Shown: positions 16,746 to 25,855, numbered from the stretch's first letter. The stretch is DNA of 64,000 nucleotides from Parapedobacter sp051400755 (GCF_051400755.1 NZ_JBLFFL010000002.1:372001-436000), one strand, 5' to 3'. The notes: generated from the letters alone by a model not told the origin. Numbers and translations: made by a program.

Positions 16746-17399
16746 ATGCAAGAGTTTTGGGAGTCATTTTCACAGCTGCTGGATGCTGAGGCGCTGATAA
16801 GGTCTGGAGGCTTCTATCTTGTCATATTTATCGTATTTGCGGAGACCGGGCTTTTTTTTGGATTTTTTCTGCCCGGCGACTACCTGTTGTTTTTGGCGGG
16901 CCTGTTTTGTGCATCTGGACTGTTGGATGTTGATATCACCACGCTCTGCTTGGGCCTTTTCGCTGCCGGCGTGGCGGGCAATTTTACCGGATATTGGTTT
17001 GGTTGGCGGGCAGGTCCCATGCTCTTCAAGCGAAAAGATACCTGGTTGTTCAAACGGCGCTACGTGGTCATGGCCGAAGAGTTTTATCATAAATATGGCG
17101 GACCAGCCTTGATTATTGGCCGTTTCATGCCGATAATTCGTACCTTTGCGCCGATACTGGCGGGTGTTGTGCAGCTGAATTTTCGTAAATTCGTCTTATA
17201 CAATCTCTTTGGCGCGGCCATTTGGGTCTGTCTGCTGACGTTATCCGGCTATTTCCTGGGGCGCGAGTTTCCGCAGATAAGCCATTACATCGAGTATATT
17301 ATTGCAGGTTTTATCACCATTTCATTTACACCCATATTGATAGCGCTGATCAGGCGAAAATTACAATCGAACAGAAAAAAGGCCGAAATAGAAGAGTAA
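16746..17399 (+). CDS. DedA-family membrane protein
   Basis: This 217-residue integral membrane protein has the DedA/SNARE-associated pattern: E-x-G-x-F-x-G-F-F-x-P-G-D near residue 40 (FAETGLFFGFFLPGD) and the G-R-F-x-P-I-I-R-T-F-A-P motif near residue 122. DedA proteins are lipid scramblases or flippases, some recycling undecaprenyl phosphate. A paralogue lies at 53268-53948. A pyrophosphatase gene follows in the same direction with a 23-nt gap. Confidence 0.92.
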   Translation: MQEFWESFSQLLDAEALIRSGGFYLVIFIVFAETGLFFGFFLPGDYLLFLAGLFCASGLLDVDITTLCLGLFAAGVAGNFTGYWFGWRAGPMLFKRKDTWLFKRRYVVMAEEFYHKYGGPALIIGRFMPIIRTFAPILAGVVQLNFRKFVLYNLFGAAIWVCLLTLSGYFLGREFPQISHYIEYIIAGFITISFTPILIALIRRKLQSNRKKAEIEE

Positions 17400-17422
17400 C
17401 AAACCATAAATTACCATCCATA

Positions 17423-17974
17423 ATGAGCAAGACACATCCTTGGCATGGCATATCTCCGGGCGATGATGTTCCGTCCGCGGTCAATGCCATCATCGAAATC
17501 CCAAAAGGTTCAAAGGCAAAGTATGAAATAGATAAGGAAAGCGGACTGATCAAATTGGACCGCGTTTTATTTTCATCGGTCATGTACCCGGCCAATTACG
17601 GCTTCATCCCCAAAACCTATTGTGATGATAAAGATCCGCTGGATATCCTGGTGCTTTGTTCGGTAGATGTTTATCCCATGAGCATCATCGAGGCCAAGGT
17701 CATTGGGGTGATGCACATGATCGACAATGGGGAGCAAGACGACAAGATCATCGCGGTAGCCAAGAACGACATGTCCGTCAACTACATCAATGACCTCTCG
17801 GAGTTGCCCCCTCACACGATGAAGGAGATCGTCCGTTTCTTTCAGGATTATAAAATACTGGAGCGGAAGAACGTGACCATTGAGCGTCTTTTTGGTCGGT
17901 CATACGCTTACCAGGTGATACAGGATAGCCTTGACTTGTACCAGAAGGAATTTGCTAATCTAACGACTACCTAA
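17423..17974 (+). CDS. ppa: Inorganic pyrophosphatase, family I
   Basis: Ppa hydrolyses pyrophosphate and so drives biosynthetic reactions. The 183-residue protein carries YPANYGFIPKTYCDDKDPLD, which contains the signature D-x-D-P-x-D metal site near residue 67. The ATG at 17423 is chosen because family homology starts there; an upstream in-frame extension would overlap the DedA gene. Its stop overlaps the next gene start by one base (TAATG). Confidence 0.94.
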   Translation: MSKTHPWHGISPGDDVPSAVNAIIEIPKGSKAKYEIDKESGLIKLDRVLFSSVMYPANYGFIPKTYCDDKDPLDILVLCSVDVYPMSIIEAKVIGVMHMIDNGEQDDKIIAVAKNDMSVNYINDLSELPPHTMKEIVRFFQDYKILERKNVTIERLFGRSYAYQVIQDSLDLYQKEFANLTTT

Positions 17975-19287
17975 TGGGCTGGGAGATTTTCTGGACATTT
18001 TTTTTGGTATTTGCCAACGGCTTCTTCGTAGCGGCTGAGTTTGCGATTGTCAAAGTGCGGGCATCGCAAATCGAAATCAAGGTCAAAACGGGCAGTCAGG
18101 TTGCGCAGGTAGCCAAACACATTACCAGTCATCTCGACGGCTACCTAGCCGCTACCCAATTGGGCATTACGATATCATCCCTCGCCCTGGGTTGGGTGGG
18201 TGAGGCCGTGATGACCGACATTGTGACCATGGTATTCGGATGGTTCAATGTGGAGCTCACGAGCGTCTTGGCCAAAAACCTGGGGCATGTGTTGGCCTTC
18301 AGTATCATCACCGTATTGCACATCGTATTCGGCGAGCTGGCCCCCAAATCCATCGCGCTCCAGCGCCCTGTAGGCACCACCATGAGCATCGCGCTGCCCC
18401 TGCGATTTTTCTACGTGGTCTTCAGACCGATTATCTGGGTGTTGAATGGGTTTGCCAATCTGCTGCTCAGGCTCATGGGGTTCCAGGTCAACATGGGCGA
18501 AGCCCATCATTCATCCGAGGAGCTGCAGTACCTGCTGGATCAAGGACGCGAAAGCGGTGCATTGGATACCGTGGAGCATGAGCTGATCAAAAACGTTTTT
18601 GATTTCAACGAGCGGATCGTGAAGAACATCATGGTACCGCGTACCAAGATCTCGGCGATCGAAATGAATTGCCCGATTGATGCCTTCATCGAGCAGATCA
18701 CCAAAGAAGGTTATTCGCGCATACCCATCTATGACGACAACATCGACCAGATCATCGGCATCGTGCATACCAAGGATATCCTGCCCATCATTGCCAAAGG
18801 GAAGGAGCTCGTCTTGCGGAACATTATCCGCAAGCCCTATTTTATTCCTGAAACCAAGAAGATCAATGATCTGATGGCCGAGTTTCAGCAACGGCGCATC
18901 CAGATCGCCATTGTGCTGGATGAGTTCGGCGGTACGGCAGGCATGGTGACCTTAGAAGATATCGTCGAAGAGCTGGTCGGGGAGATCCAGGACGAATACG
19001 ATGAAGAGACGCCCGTGGTCGAAAAGATCTCTGACACCGAATACATGGTCGATGCCAGCGCCAGCGTGCACGACGTCAACGAATTCTTGCCCAAAGAATT
19101 GCCGGAGAGCAATGATTATGATACCATTTCGGGCTTGGTGAGCGACCTGTTCGATAAAATACCCGATGTGGGCGAACATGCAGCGTTTCACGGATACAAC
19201 TTCATCATCATGAAAAAGACCCAGCAGAACATCGAATTTGTGAAGCTGGAGCTTATTGAAATGCCTGACAGCAACGAAACGGAATAA
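17974..19287 (+). CDS. CNNM/CorC-type transporter with CBS domains
   Basis: The 437-residue membrane protein has an N-terminal DUF21/CNNM domain with about four helices (residues 1-190), a CBS pair (about 205-335, including IVKNIMVPRTKISAIE and RIQIAIVLDEFGGTAGMVTLEDI), and a C-terminal CorC_HlyC domain (about 345-430). Such proteins export Mg or Co or regulate Mg flux, and are often mislabelled hemolysins. Translation is probably coupled to ppa, a Mg-dependent enzyme. Confidence 0.92.
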   Translation: MGWEIFWTFFLVFANGFFVAAEFAIVKVRASQIEIKVKTGSQVAQVAKHITSHLDGYLAATQLGITISSLALGWVGEAVMTDIVTMVFGWFNVELTSVLAKNLGHVLAFSIITVLHIVFGELAPKSIALQRPVGTTMSIALPLRFFYVVFRPIIWVLNGFANLLLRLMGFQVNMGEAHHSSEELQYLLDQGRESGALDTVEHELIKNVFDFNERIVKNIMVPRTKISAIEMNCPIDAFIEQITKEGYSRIPIYDDNIDQIIGIVHTKDILPIIAKGKELVLRNIIRKPYFIPETKKINDLMAEFQQRRIQIAIVLDEFGGTAGMVTLEDIVEELVGEIQDEYDEETPVVEKISDTEYMVDASASVHDVNEFLPKELPESNDYDTISGLVSDLFDKIPDVGEHAAFHGYNFIIMKKTQQNIEFVKLELIEMPDSNETE

Positions 19288-19299
19288 GCGATCGCAACG

Positions 19300-20007
19300 G
19301 TGCACCTGTTTTATACCCCCGACATATTGCCCCACCACCGCAATTTCGTGCTCAACGAGGAGGAAAGCAAGCACGCCGTACGCGTGCTGCGCATGACCGA
19401 AGGCCACCGGCTCCAGTTGGTGGATGGCCGGGGCGGACTGTATACCGCGGCGATCATGGATGCCCATCCCAAACGCACCGTGCTGGAAATTTTGGAAGTC
19501 ATACCCCACTATGGCAAACAGCGGTATGCCCTTCACATCGCCATCGCGCCAACGAAAAATATCGACCGGGTGGAGTGGTTTCTCGAAAAGGCCGCAGAGA
19601 TCGGCATCGATGAGATCACCCCCGTCATCTGCGAACACTCTGAGCGTAAGGAAGTAAAAACCGAGCGGTTGACCAAGGTGCTGGTGGCCGCCATGAAGCA
19701 GTCGCTCAAGGCCCAGCTACCCAAGCTGAACGAGGCCGTGCGGCTGGGTGATTTTTTGGCACGGGATGGGAGTGGGCAGCAGTTCATCGCCCATTGTGCC
19801 GAAGGCGAAAAGCAGTACCTGAGCCAGCTGGTGCAACCAGCGGGGCATTATACCGTTCTGATCGGACCTGAAGGGGACTTCAGCGCGCCGGAGATCGACG
19901 CTGCGTTGGCGGCAGGATATCTGCCCATTACGCTGGGCGATGCGCGCTTGCGCACCGAAACGGCGGCACTGGCGGTGTGTCTGGAAGTAGCCGTGTTGAA
20001 TCGGTAG
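19300..20007 (+). CDS. rsmE: 16S rRNA m3U1498 methyltransferase
   Basis: RsmE methylates U1498 in the decoding region of 16S rRNA. The 235-residue SPOUT-family protein shows GPEGDFSAPEI near residue 188 and the knot segment LGDARLRTETAALAV near the C-terminus. The start is a GTG at 19300. It probably shares a transcript with ppa and the CNNM gene, and converges on the DUF3299 gene. Confidence 0.93.
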   Translation: MHLFYTPDILPHHRNFVLNEEESKHAVRVLRMTEGHRLQLVDGRGGLYTAAIMDAHPKRTVLEILEVIPHYGKQRYALHIAIAPTKNIDRVEWFLEKAAEIGIDEITPVICEHSERKEVKTERLTKVLVAAMKQSLKAQLPKLNEAVRLGDFLARDGSGQQFIAHCAEGEKQYLSQLVQPAGHYTVLIGPEGDFSAPEIDAALAAGYLPITLGDARLRTETAALAVCLEVAVLNR

Positions 20008-20021
20008 AATCGGGTGAGCCG

Positions 20022-20504
20022 TCAGTTGATCAGCTCCGCATCCAAGATCTGTATTTCCGAATTACCCTCTTGCGTATTGGGGTTGAGGCGCACCCGGCCC
20101 TTGATTTTGATCGGCTCTTCCGTGAAGCGCACTTTGGTGCCTTTTTTCATGAAGATCTCGACCATGGGCGGCACGTCTCCCTGTCCGCAAAACATGCACT
20201 GCATGATGGGCAGTACCGAGAGCATAAACGTCTCGTGATCGCGCCCCCCCTGCATGGGTACCAAGTAGCCCGGGAGGTCGACCGTTTTCTTATCGATGGC
20301 TTTCAGCTCATCCGGAAAATGCGGTGTATACACGGTTTGATTATCCTTGTAGGTCACCTTATACATCAGTTTATTGATGGTTTCCCAGGTTTGGTTCATC
20401 ATAGGCGTATGGTCGGGCACCTCCCCAAATGGGTTATCCTGCTGCGCGTTTGCCAACTGCACCCCCAATGCGATGAAAATAAAAAGAATGAATTGCTTGA
20501 TCAT
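20022..20504 (-). CDS. Exported DUF3299-like protein, possible metal-uptake accessory
   Basis: The 160-residue protein has a signal peptide (MIKQFILFIFIALGVQLANA) and the core LPGYLVPMQGG...CMFCGQGDVPPMVEI that I associate with DUF3299 proteins. The conserved CMFC cysteine pair could bind metal or be redox active. It follows the FtsX-type permease and ATPase genes in the same operon, with a 4-nt gap. DUF3299 proteins occur beside similar ABC genes in the Vibrio Zrg zinc-uptake locus, as far as I recall. The family call is moderately sure; the zinc role is inference. Confidence 0.65.
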   Translation of the reverse strand: MIKQFILFIFIALGVQLANAQQDNPFGEVPDHTPMMNQTWETINKLMYKVTYKDNQTVYTPHFPDELKAIDKKTVDLPGYLVPMQGGRDHETFMLSVLPIMQCMFCGQGDVPPMVEIFMKKGTKVRFTEEPIKIKGRVRLNPNTQEGNSEIQILDAELIN

Positions 20505-20508
20505 GTGT

Positions 20509-21873
20509 CTAATTTCCTGATAACGTTTGCGATATCGAAGTCTTATATGCTTTGATGGCCGGGATCACGGCCGCCACGAACCCGATGGATACGCCGATGA
20601 GTACCAGCCAACCTTCCTGCGGCAACAGCAGGAACGCCTGCAATAATGTTGCCGTGCCACCGGTACTGGCGCCGATCAGGTAAAGGGCAATGTGGCCGAT
20701 GATAATACCTGCTATCGCGCCTACAAAGGTAAGCAATATTCCCTCTGCAATCACAATGCCGAAGAGTTTTCCTTGCGAAGCGCCGAGCGTGCGCATGATG
20801 GCCAAATCATATTTGCGGCTCTTGAGCGCATTATACAGGCTGATAAAAACACTCAATGCCGCCATGAGCATGATCACGTAGGCCAATACCTGCAACGAAT
20901 CGATGCCGATACCCAGCAGTGAAAACAACCGTGCACTTTCAATCGCGGGCGAAGCAGCCTGCAAGGCCGTATTTTGATTTACCAACCGCGGGAACATCCC
21001 GATCGCCGCGGGGTTGCGGTATTGGATCAGCATGCTGGTGATCTCCCGTTCACCGGAACTGAGATCGCCCATGATGCTTTTGACCAGGGTGGGTTCTTCA
21101 TGGTGATCGGTGGTTGGTGACGGGTGATCGGTTTCGTCATCATCGTCATGCTGTTCGCCGTGATGGTGTTCATGCTCTTCCACTCCGACCACGTCGTGCT
21201 GGTGGTCAGCTTCATGGTCATGTTCCTCATCTCCATGTTCATGTTCCTCATCTCCATCATCCCCATGCATGCGCCACACACTGGCCAAGTTGGTCAGCAC
21301 CAGGCGGTCGGCGATATGATGCGCAGGTTTGAAAATCCCCGTGATCGTGTAGGCATGCTCGTCATGCGCATGTCCTTCGCTGCTCAGGCCATGGGCCCCA
21401 TAGATTTTGTCTCCGATGTTTAACTGATGCTTCTGCGCCACCTCGGCGCCGATCACCGCTTCGAAATCAGCCTGCCATATGCGGCCCTCGGCCAGTTCTA
21501 ATCCGTATAGCTGCATGAACGTACTATCCGTGCCGACAATACGGTGCCCCCGGTAATTATCGCCCAATGACAGCGGCACCGCCAGCCTGACCATGGGATT
21601 CGCCGCCAGTTTCTGTGCCTCGGCGAGCGTGATGTTCCCCGTGGGGTTATCCATGTGATAGATGCTGCTCAGGATAAGCTGTATGGGGCTGCCCTTGGCA
21701 CCCACCACCAGATCGATGCCCCGGCTGTTGTTGTCAAGCTGTTCCTCAATCTGGTGCGACGTCAGCAGCAGCACGCACAGTATGCCCGTTCCGAAAGCGG
21801 TGAGCAATATGCCCAGTATCGATGTTGCCGGGTTTTGGCGGATATTCTTCCAAGCGATTTGCGGTACATTCAT
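20509..21873 (-). CDS. FtsX/MacB-type ABC permease with His-rich insert
   Basis: The 454-residue permease has a first helix near residues 17-37, a periplasmic MacB_PCD-like domain, and three C-terminal helices starting near residue 325 (the FtsX domain, with SRKYDLAIMRTLGASQGKLF). Residues of about 195-265 form an insert packed with His, Asp and Glu (for example HGDEEHDHEADHQHD), suited to metal binding. Part of that insert is encoded by TGRNNGG-type heptads (21104-21131). It overlaps the ATPase gene by 4 nt. A role in moving metal or metal-linked substrates is inference. Confidence 0.85.
   Translation of the reverse strand: MNVPQIAWKNIRQNPATSILGILLTAFGTGILCVLLLTSHQIEEQLDNNSRGIDLVVGAKGSPIQLILSSIYHMDNPTGNITLAEAQKLAANPMVRLAVPLSLGDNYRGHRIVGTDSTFMQLYGLELAEGRIWQADFEAVIGAEVAQKHQLNIGDKIYGAHGLSSEGHAHDEHAYTITGIFKPAHHIADRLVLTNLASVWRMHGDDGDEEHEHGDEEHDHEADHQHDVVGVEEHEHHHGEQHDDDDETDHPSPTTDHHEEPTLVKSIMGDLSSGEREITSMLIQYRNPAAIGMFPRLVNQNTALQAASPAIESARLFSLLGIGIDSLQVLAYVIMLMAALSVFISLYNALKSRKYDLAIMRTLGASQGKLFGIVIAEGILLTFVGAIAGIIIGHIALYLIGASTGGTATLLQAFLLLPQEGWLVLIGVSIGFVAAVIPAIKAYKTSISQTLSGN
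21104..21131. repeat. TGRNNGG heptads inside the permease coding sequence
   Basis: Four 7-mers, TGATCGG TGGTTGG TGACGGG TGATCGG, lie in register within the part of the permease gene that codes for the His-rich insert. On the coding strand they give the segment around HPSPTTDHH. Confidence 0.7.
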
Positions 21874-22532
21874 GATCTGCCCTCCATTTCATAAGCATGG
21901 GCGATGCGCGTCTTTACGCGTTTATCGTGGGTGGCGATCACCAGTGTCGCCCCTTGCTGTTCCGCCTGGGTGAGCAGCAAGTTCAGTACACCCGCTGTAT
22001 TGCGGTCATCAAGCGAAGCCGTCGGCTCATCCGCCACCAGTATCGCCGGTTTATTGATCACCGCGCGGGCGATCGCGGCCCGCTGCATTTGTCCACGGCT
22101 CAATTTGCCCGGATAGCTATTCGCCTTTTGTTCAAGGTTGAGCAATGTCAGTACCTCGTTTATCCGGTCATTATCGACCTTGGCACCCGCGAATCCCTGA
22201 GCGATTTGCAGGTTTTCCCGCACGGTCAGGCTTTTCACCAGATGCGCCTCCTGAAAGATCAAGCCGATGCGTTGTCCGCGGAACTCGTCCAGTTTGCGCG
22301 CAGGCAATTCATAGAGCTGCTGTCCGTCAATTTGGACTACCCCCGTCTGGGGTTTGAGCAGCCCGCTGAGGATGTGCAACAACGTCGTCTTGCCGCTGCC
22401 CGAATCGCCCAATATCAAGGTGTGTTGCCCCGTGGGTACTTCGAGATCGGCGAAACGCAACGACTCTCCCCGTGGGTATTGGTAGGTGATGCCGTTCAGG
22501 CGGATGACCGTATTTGCATGGTTGTCCTGCAT
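21870..22532 (-). CDS. ABC transporter ATPase, LolD/MacB type
   Basis: The 220-residue ATPase has Walker A GDSGSGKTTL, the signature LSRGQMQRAAIARA, Walker B ILVADEPT and the switch His (IATHDKR). It belongs to the LolD/MacB branch and powers the adjacent FtsX-type permease. The ATG at 22532 is preferred over 22556 because family homology starts shortly after it. The tandem repeat array lies upstream. Confidence 0.9.
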   Translation of the reverse strand: MQDNHANTVIRLNGITYQYPRGESLRFADLEVPTGQHTLILGDSGSGKTTLLHILSGLLKPQTGVVQIDGQQLYELPARKLDEFRGQRIGLIFQEAHLVKSLTVRENLQIAQGFAGAKVDNDRINEVLTLLNLEQKANSYPGKLSRGQMQRAAIARAVINKPAILVADEPTASLDDRNTAGVLNLLLTQAEQQGATLVIATHDKRVKTRIAHAYEMEGRS

Positions 22533-22654
22533 GGTAATCGTGTTAAGTAAACCCAACGGACCGCGCCTGTTAGGTCACGCAAGTTTAAGGTATTCCGTTT
22601 AAATTTACAGCTTATTAATGCAACTTTATTGATATTGTTAGTGGGAGTGTTTTA

Positions 22655-23068
22655 GTCCATTGCTCCACGTCTGGATCCGGGGCGCTTCGCTTCCGTCTCC
22701 TAGGCCGTGTCTGTTTTACGTCCATTGCTCCACGTCTGGATCCGGGGCGCTCCGCTTCCGTCTCCTAGGCCGTGTCTGGTTTTATGTCCATTGCTCCACG
22801 TCTGGATCCGGGGCGCTCCGCTTCCGTCTCCTAGGCCGTGTCTGCAATGGACGTAAAACAGGTGGGGATGTGATGGTTGGTGGGGGTGTTTTAGTCCATT
22901 GCTCCACGTCTGGATCCGGGGCGCTCCGCTTCCGTCTCCTAGGCCGTGTCTGCAATGGACGTAAAACAGGTGGGGATGTGANNNNNNNNNNCACGTCTGG
23001 ATCCGGGGCGCTCCGCTTCCGTCTCCTAGGCCGTGTCTGCAATGGACGTAAAACAGGTGGGGATGTGA
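22655..23068. repeat. Tandem array of a 59-bp unit with inverted ends
   Basis: A 59-bp unit starting GTCCATTGCTCCACGTCTGG occurs at 22655-22713, 22720-22778, 22786-22844, 22894-22952 and, truncated by the gap, 22992-23039. The first copies differ by single bases (GCTTCGC or GCTCCGC). Spacers are 6-7 nt between copies 1-3 and 49 nt between 3 and 4. TGTTTTACGTCCATTG at 22712-22727 is the exact reverse complement of CAATGGACGTAAAACA at 22845-22860, 22953-22968 and 23040-23055, so units are bounded by 16-bp inverted repeats. The array occupies the 730-nt region between the divergent ABC ATPase and alanine dehydrogenase genes, where I see no gene. It is not a CRISPR array. Confidence 0.92.
22982..22991. 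other. Assembly gap (10 N) inside the repeat array
   Basis: Ten N interrupt the array after GGGGATGTGA. By comparison with the previous unit, about 40 nt or more should separate this point from the next CACGTCTGG, so the gap length is a placeholder and the true copy number is unknown. Confidence 0.95.
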
Positions 23069-23262
23069 GGGTGGTTAGGGAGTATAAAGCCATTTTATGG
23101 GTTTATTTGGCCATATTTATATTATATTTTTGGTATATGTAGTAAGTTTTGTATTTTATGATGTTTATTTCATTGATTTTTGTTGATACTTTTTTAAAAT
23201 ATTAGTCATTCAATAGCTGATTTTATTGTTATTTTTGAGGTAAATTTCAATCTTAATCAAAT

Positions 23263-24384
23263 ATGACTATCGGAATACCTAAAGAAATCAAAAATAACGA
23301 AAGCAGGGTCGGACTAACAGCATCTGGCGTCTTCGAATTGAAGCAATATCATCACCATGTTTTGGTGGAACAAGGTGCGGGCAAAGGAAGCGGGATATCC
23401 GATGCGGAGTATGAAGCCGCGGGGGCCGAGATCGTGACCGATCCCCACGATATTTGGGCACAGTCAGACATGATCGTCAAGGTGAAGGAGCCCATCGATG
23501 AAGAGTTGCGATTGGCCCGGCCCGGGCAGATTATGTTTACCTACTTCCATTTTGCCTCGAGCATCACGCTCACCGAAGCCATGATTGGCCGTGGGGCGGT
23601 GTGCATCGCGTATGAAACCGTGGAGAAGCCCGACCGTTCGCTGCCCTTGCTTACCCCCATGTCTGAGGTGGCCGGCCGCATGGCCGTACAGCAAGGTGCC
23701 CGCTACCTTGAAAAGCCGGTGAAGGGCAGGGGCGTGCTGCTCGGCGGCGTACCGGGTGTTCCTCCTGGCAGGGTGCTCATCCTCGGCGCGGGCATCGTAG
23801 GCGTGCAAGCCGCCAAGATGGCGTCCGGATTAGGCGCGCATGTCACCATTCTCGACATCAATACCGATCGCCTGCGGTACGTAAACGATGTCTTGCCTTC
23901 CCACGTCGTCACCCAATATTCCAGTCAATATACCATCCGCAAACTCGTGCAAACCCACGACCTCATCATCGGCGCCGTGCTGATACCCGGTACCAAAGCG
24001 CCCAACCTCATCACGCGCGATATGCTCAAGACCATGCGTCCCGGTACCGTTATCGTGGATGTGGCCGTCGATCAGGGCGGCTGCGTAGAGACCTGTGTGC
24101 CCACTACACACGAAAACCCCACCTACATCATCGATGACGTATTGCATTACTGCGTGGCCAACATGCCCGGCGCGGTACCGTTTACCTCCACACTGGCATT
24201 GACCAATTCTACCTTGCCCTATATTATCAAGATCGCCAATAAGGGATGGAAGACCGCCTGCGCTAACGATGCCGCGCTCATGAAGGGGCTCAATATCGTA
24301 GAAGGCAAGGTCGTATACCAGGGCGTGGCCGAAGCATTTGATTTGCCACTGCATGATGTGGCTGAGGTACTGATGACCATGTAA
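23263..24384 (+). CDS. ald: Alanine dehydrogenase
   Basis: Ald interconverts L-alanine and pyruvate with NAD. The 373-residue protein matches the family length and shows the N-terminal MTIGIPKEIKNNESRVGLT, the catalytic-region VKVKEPIDEEL, the Rossmann motif ILGAGIVGVQAAKMA, and the C-terminal NMPGAVPFTSTLALTN. It appears monocistronic, with the repeat array in its upstream region. Confidence 0.95.
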   Translation: MTIGIPKEIKNNESRVGLTASGVFELKQYHHHVLVEQGAGKGSGISDAEYEAAGAEIVTDPHDIWAQSDMIVKVKEPIDEELRLARPGQIMFTYFHFASSITLTEAMIGRGAVCIAYETVEKPDRSLPLLTPMSEVAGRMAVQQGARYLEKPVKGRGVLLGGVPGVPPGRVLILGAGIVGVQAAKMASGLGAHVTILDINTDRLRYVNDVLPSHVVTQYSSQYTIRKLVQTHDLIIGAVLIPGTKAPNLITRDMLKTMRPGTVIVDVAVDQGGCVETCVPTTHENPTYIIDDVLHYCVANMPGAVPFTSTLALTNSTLPYIIKIANKGWKTACANDAALMKGLNIVEGKVVYQGVAEAFDLPLHDVAEVLMTM

Positions 24385-24547
24385 TCCACTCATAGCGAAA
24401 CCGATACCCACCTCTTTCTTGAATGTGCTTAATAATTACTTAACACGAAATTAATCAAAAGATGATTTTCAGTGAATGTTGGCTTTATATTAAATAAAGT
24501 TCTTTGTATCGGAATATAGAGGAGTCAAAACATTAAAATTGAAAATC

Positions 24548-25768
24548 ATGAAAAAGTTATTTTTACCATTCCTAGCGGTGTTTGCATTGGGATTTGTAAC
24601 CAGCTGTAGCGACGATGATCCAGTAGATCCAATCGAAGAGGGCGAAGAGATGGTTAAATCGGGTTCCATTACCGCCAATGAAACATGGACTGCTGAAAAC
24701 GTTTATATATTGGACGGCAAAGTGGTAGTAGACGCTGGTGTAACATTGACTATTGAAGCAGGTACTATTATCAAAGGTGAAGAAGGACAAGGAGACCAAG
24801 CCTCGGCATTGGTAGTGGCACAAGGCGGTAAGCTAATGGCCAATGGTACCGCAGATGCGCCGATTGTCTTCACTTCGGTGCTGGACGATATTCAACCTGG
24901 TCAGAAGGCTGGCACGAACCTCGATATTGAGGACAAAGGGGCTTGGGGTGGAGTAATTATCTTGGGCCGTGCCCCGATCTCCGTTGCATCGGATCTCCAA
25001 ACCAAAAACGTGGAAGGGCTGCCGGCAAATGCTGCTTATAGCATTTACGGTGGTACAGATGCGGCCGACAATTCGGGCTCGATCAAGTACATTTCCATTC
25101 GTCATGGCGGTGTTGCTATCGCTACTGACAATGAGATAAATGGGTTGACTCTAGCCGGTGTCGGAAGTGGAACGGTTATCCAGAATGTGGAAATTGTAGG
25201 CAACCAAGATGATGGCATCGAATGGTTCGGTGGAACGGTAAACGTGACCAATTTGCTGACATATGGACAGGGCGATGATGGTTTCGATGTGGATATGGCT
25301 TATTCTGGTACCATTTCAAATGGCTTGGTCGTTCAAGGTCCTGAGCCCGGTTCTGCTTTCGAATTGGATGGGCCGGAAGGTACCGCTGCTACTGAGGCGT
25401 CCTTTACCATGGAAGATATTACGGTCATCGGTGGTGGCCAAAGCGCCATGGTTGCAGATTTGAGGGATGGCGTATTATGCGCATTGAACAATATCTTGGT
25501 GTATGATATTACTGCAACCTCTACAATAAATGTAGCTGGTGCTGATTCTCAAACTGAATTTGCCAATGACCGGATTACGTTTTCAAACTGGGAAGTTGTG
25601 CTTCCTACAGGGGTAGCCCTACCAGCATTACTGACTGGAGCTCCAGCTGGAACCGCAGCTAACTTCACCGGCAATGTAGCGACCATTGCTTCTGCCGATG
25701 CGGCTACTGTTGGCGCTGACCTCGCTGCATTTTCTTGGACTTACGCAGCAAGTAAGAGTGCATTTTAA
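24548..25768 (+). CDS. Beta-helix surface lipoprotein
   Basis: The 406-residue lipoprotein has a lipobox (VTSC) followed by an acidic stretch (SDDDPVDPIEEGEE), which in Bacteroidota can act as a surface-export signal. Repeated segments such as ITANETWTAENVYILDG and VTLTIEAGTIIKGEEGQG are typical of parallel beta-helix proteins. Homologues sit next to TonB-dependent receptors, as here. It probably binds or presents a ligand on the cell surface; the ligand is unknown. A terminator separates it from the receptor gene, which may raise its dose relative to the receptor. Confidence 0.8.
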   Translation: MKKLFLPFLAVFALGFVTSCSDDDPVDPIEEGEEMVKSGSITANETWTAENVYILDGKVVVDAGVTLTIEAGTIIKGEEGQGDQASALVVAQGGKLMANGTADAPIVFTSVLDDIQPGQKAGTNLDIEDKGAWGGVIILGRAPISVASDLQTKNVEGLPANAAYSIYGGTDAADNSGSIKYISIRHGGVAIATDNEINGLTLAGVGSGTVIQNVEIVGNQDDGIEWFGGTVNVTNLLTYGQGDDGFDVDMAYSGTISNGLVVQGPEPGSAFELDGPEGTAATEASFTMEDITVIGGGQSAMVADLRDGVLCALNNILVYDITATSTINVAGADSQTEFANDRITFSNWEVVLPTGVALPALLTGAPAGTAANFTGNVATIASADAATVGADLAAFSWTYAASKSAF

Positions 25769-25790
25769 TTGCAATTGATGAAAGATTACG

Positions 25791-25825
25791 TGTCCATCTC
25801 CAGCATAGGAGATGGACATTTTTTA
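25791..25825 (+). terminator. Intrinsic terminator between lipoprotein and receptor genes
   Basis: An 11-bp perfect stem (TGTCCATCTCC/GGAGATGGACA) with a 6-nt loop is followed by a run of T. It lies between two genes that appear functionally paired. Confidence 0.88.
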
Positions 25826-25855
25826 TAAAATACAATACGCATTTATCCAAACCCT

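Noticed and set aside
17974..19287. Hemolysin
   Set aside because: The DUF21-CBS-CBS-CorC_HlyC layout is that of CNNM-type ion transporters; the hemolysin label for this family is historical.
22655..23068. CRISPR array
   Set aside because: The repeat is too long (59 bp), the spacers are themselves repeated or only 6-7 nt, and no cas genes are present.
22660..23142. A 160-codon open frame and an opposite 103-codon frame across the tandem repeats
   Set aside because: Both arise from the repeat unit having no stops in those frames, and both cross the N gap. The translations are just repeated repeat sequence with no recognisable fold.
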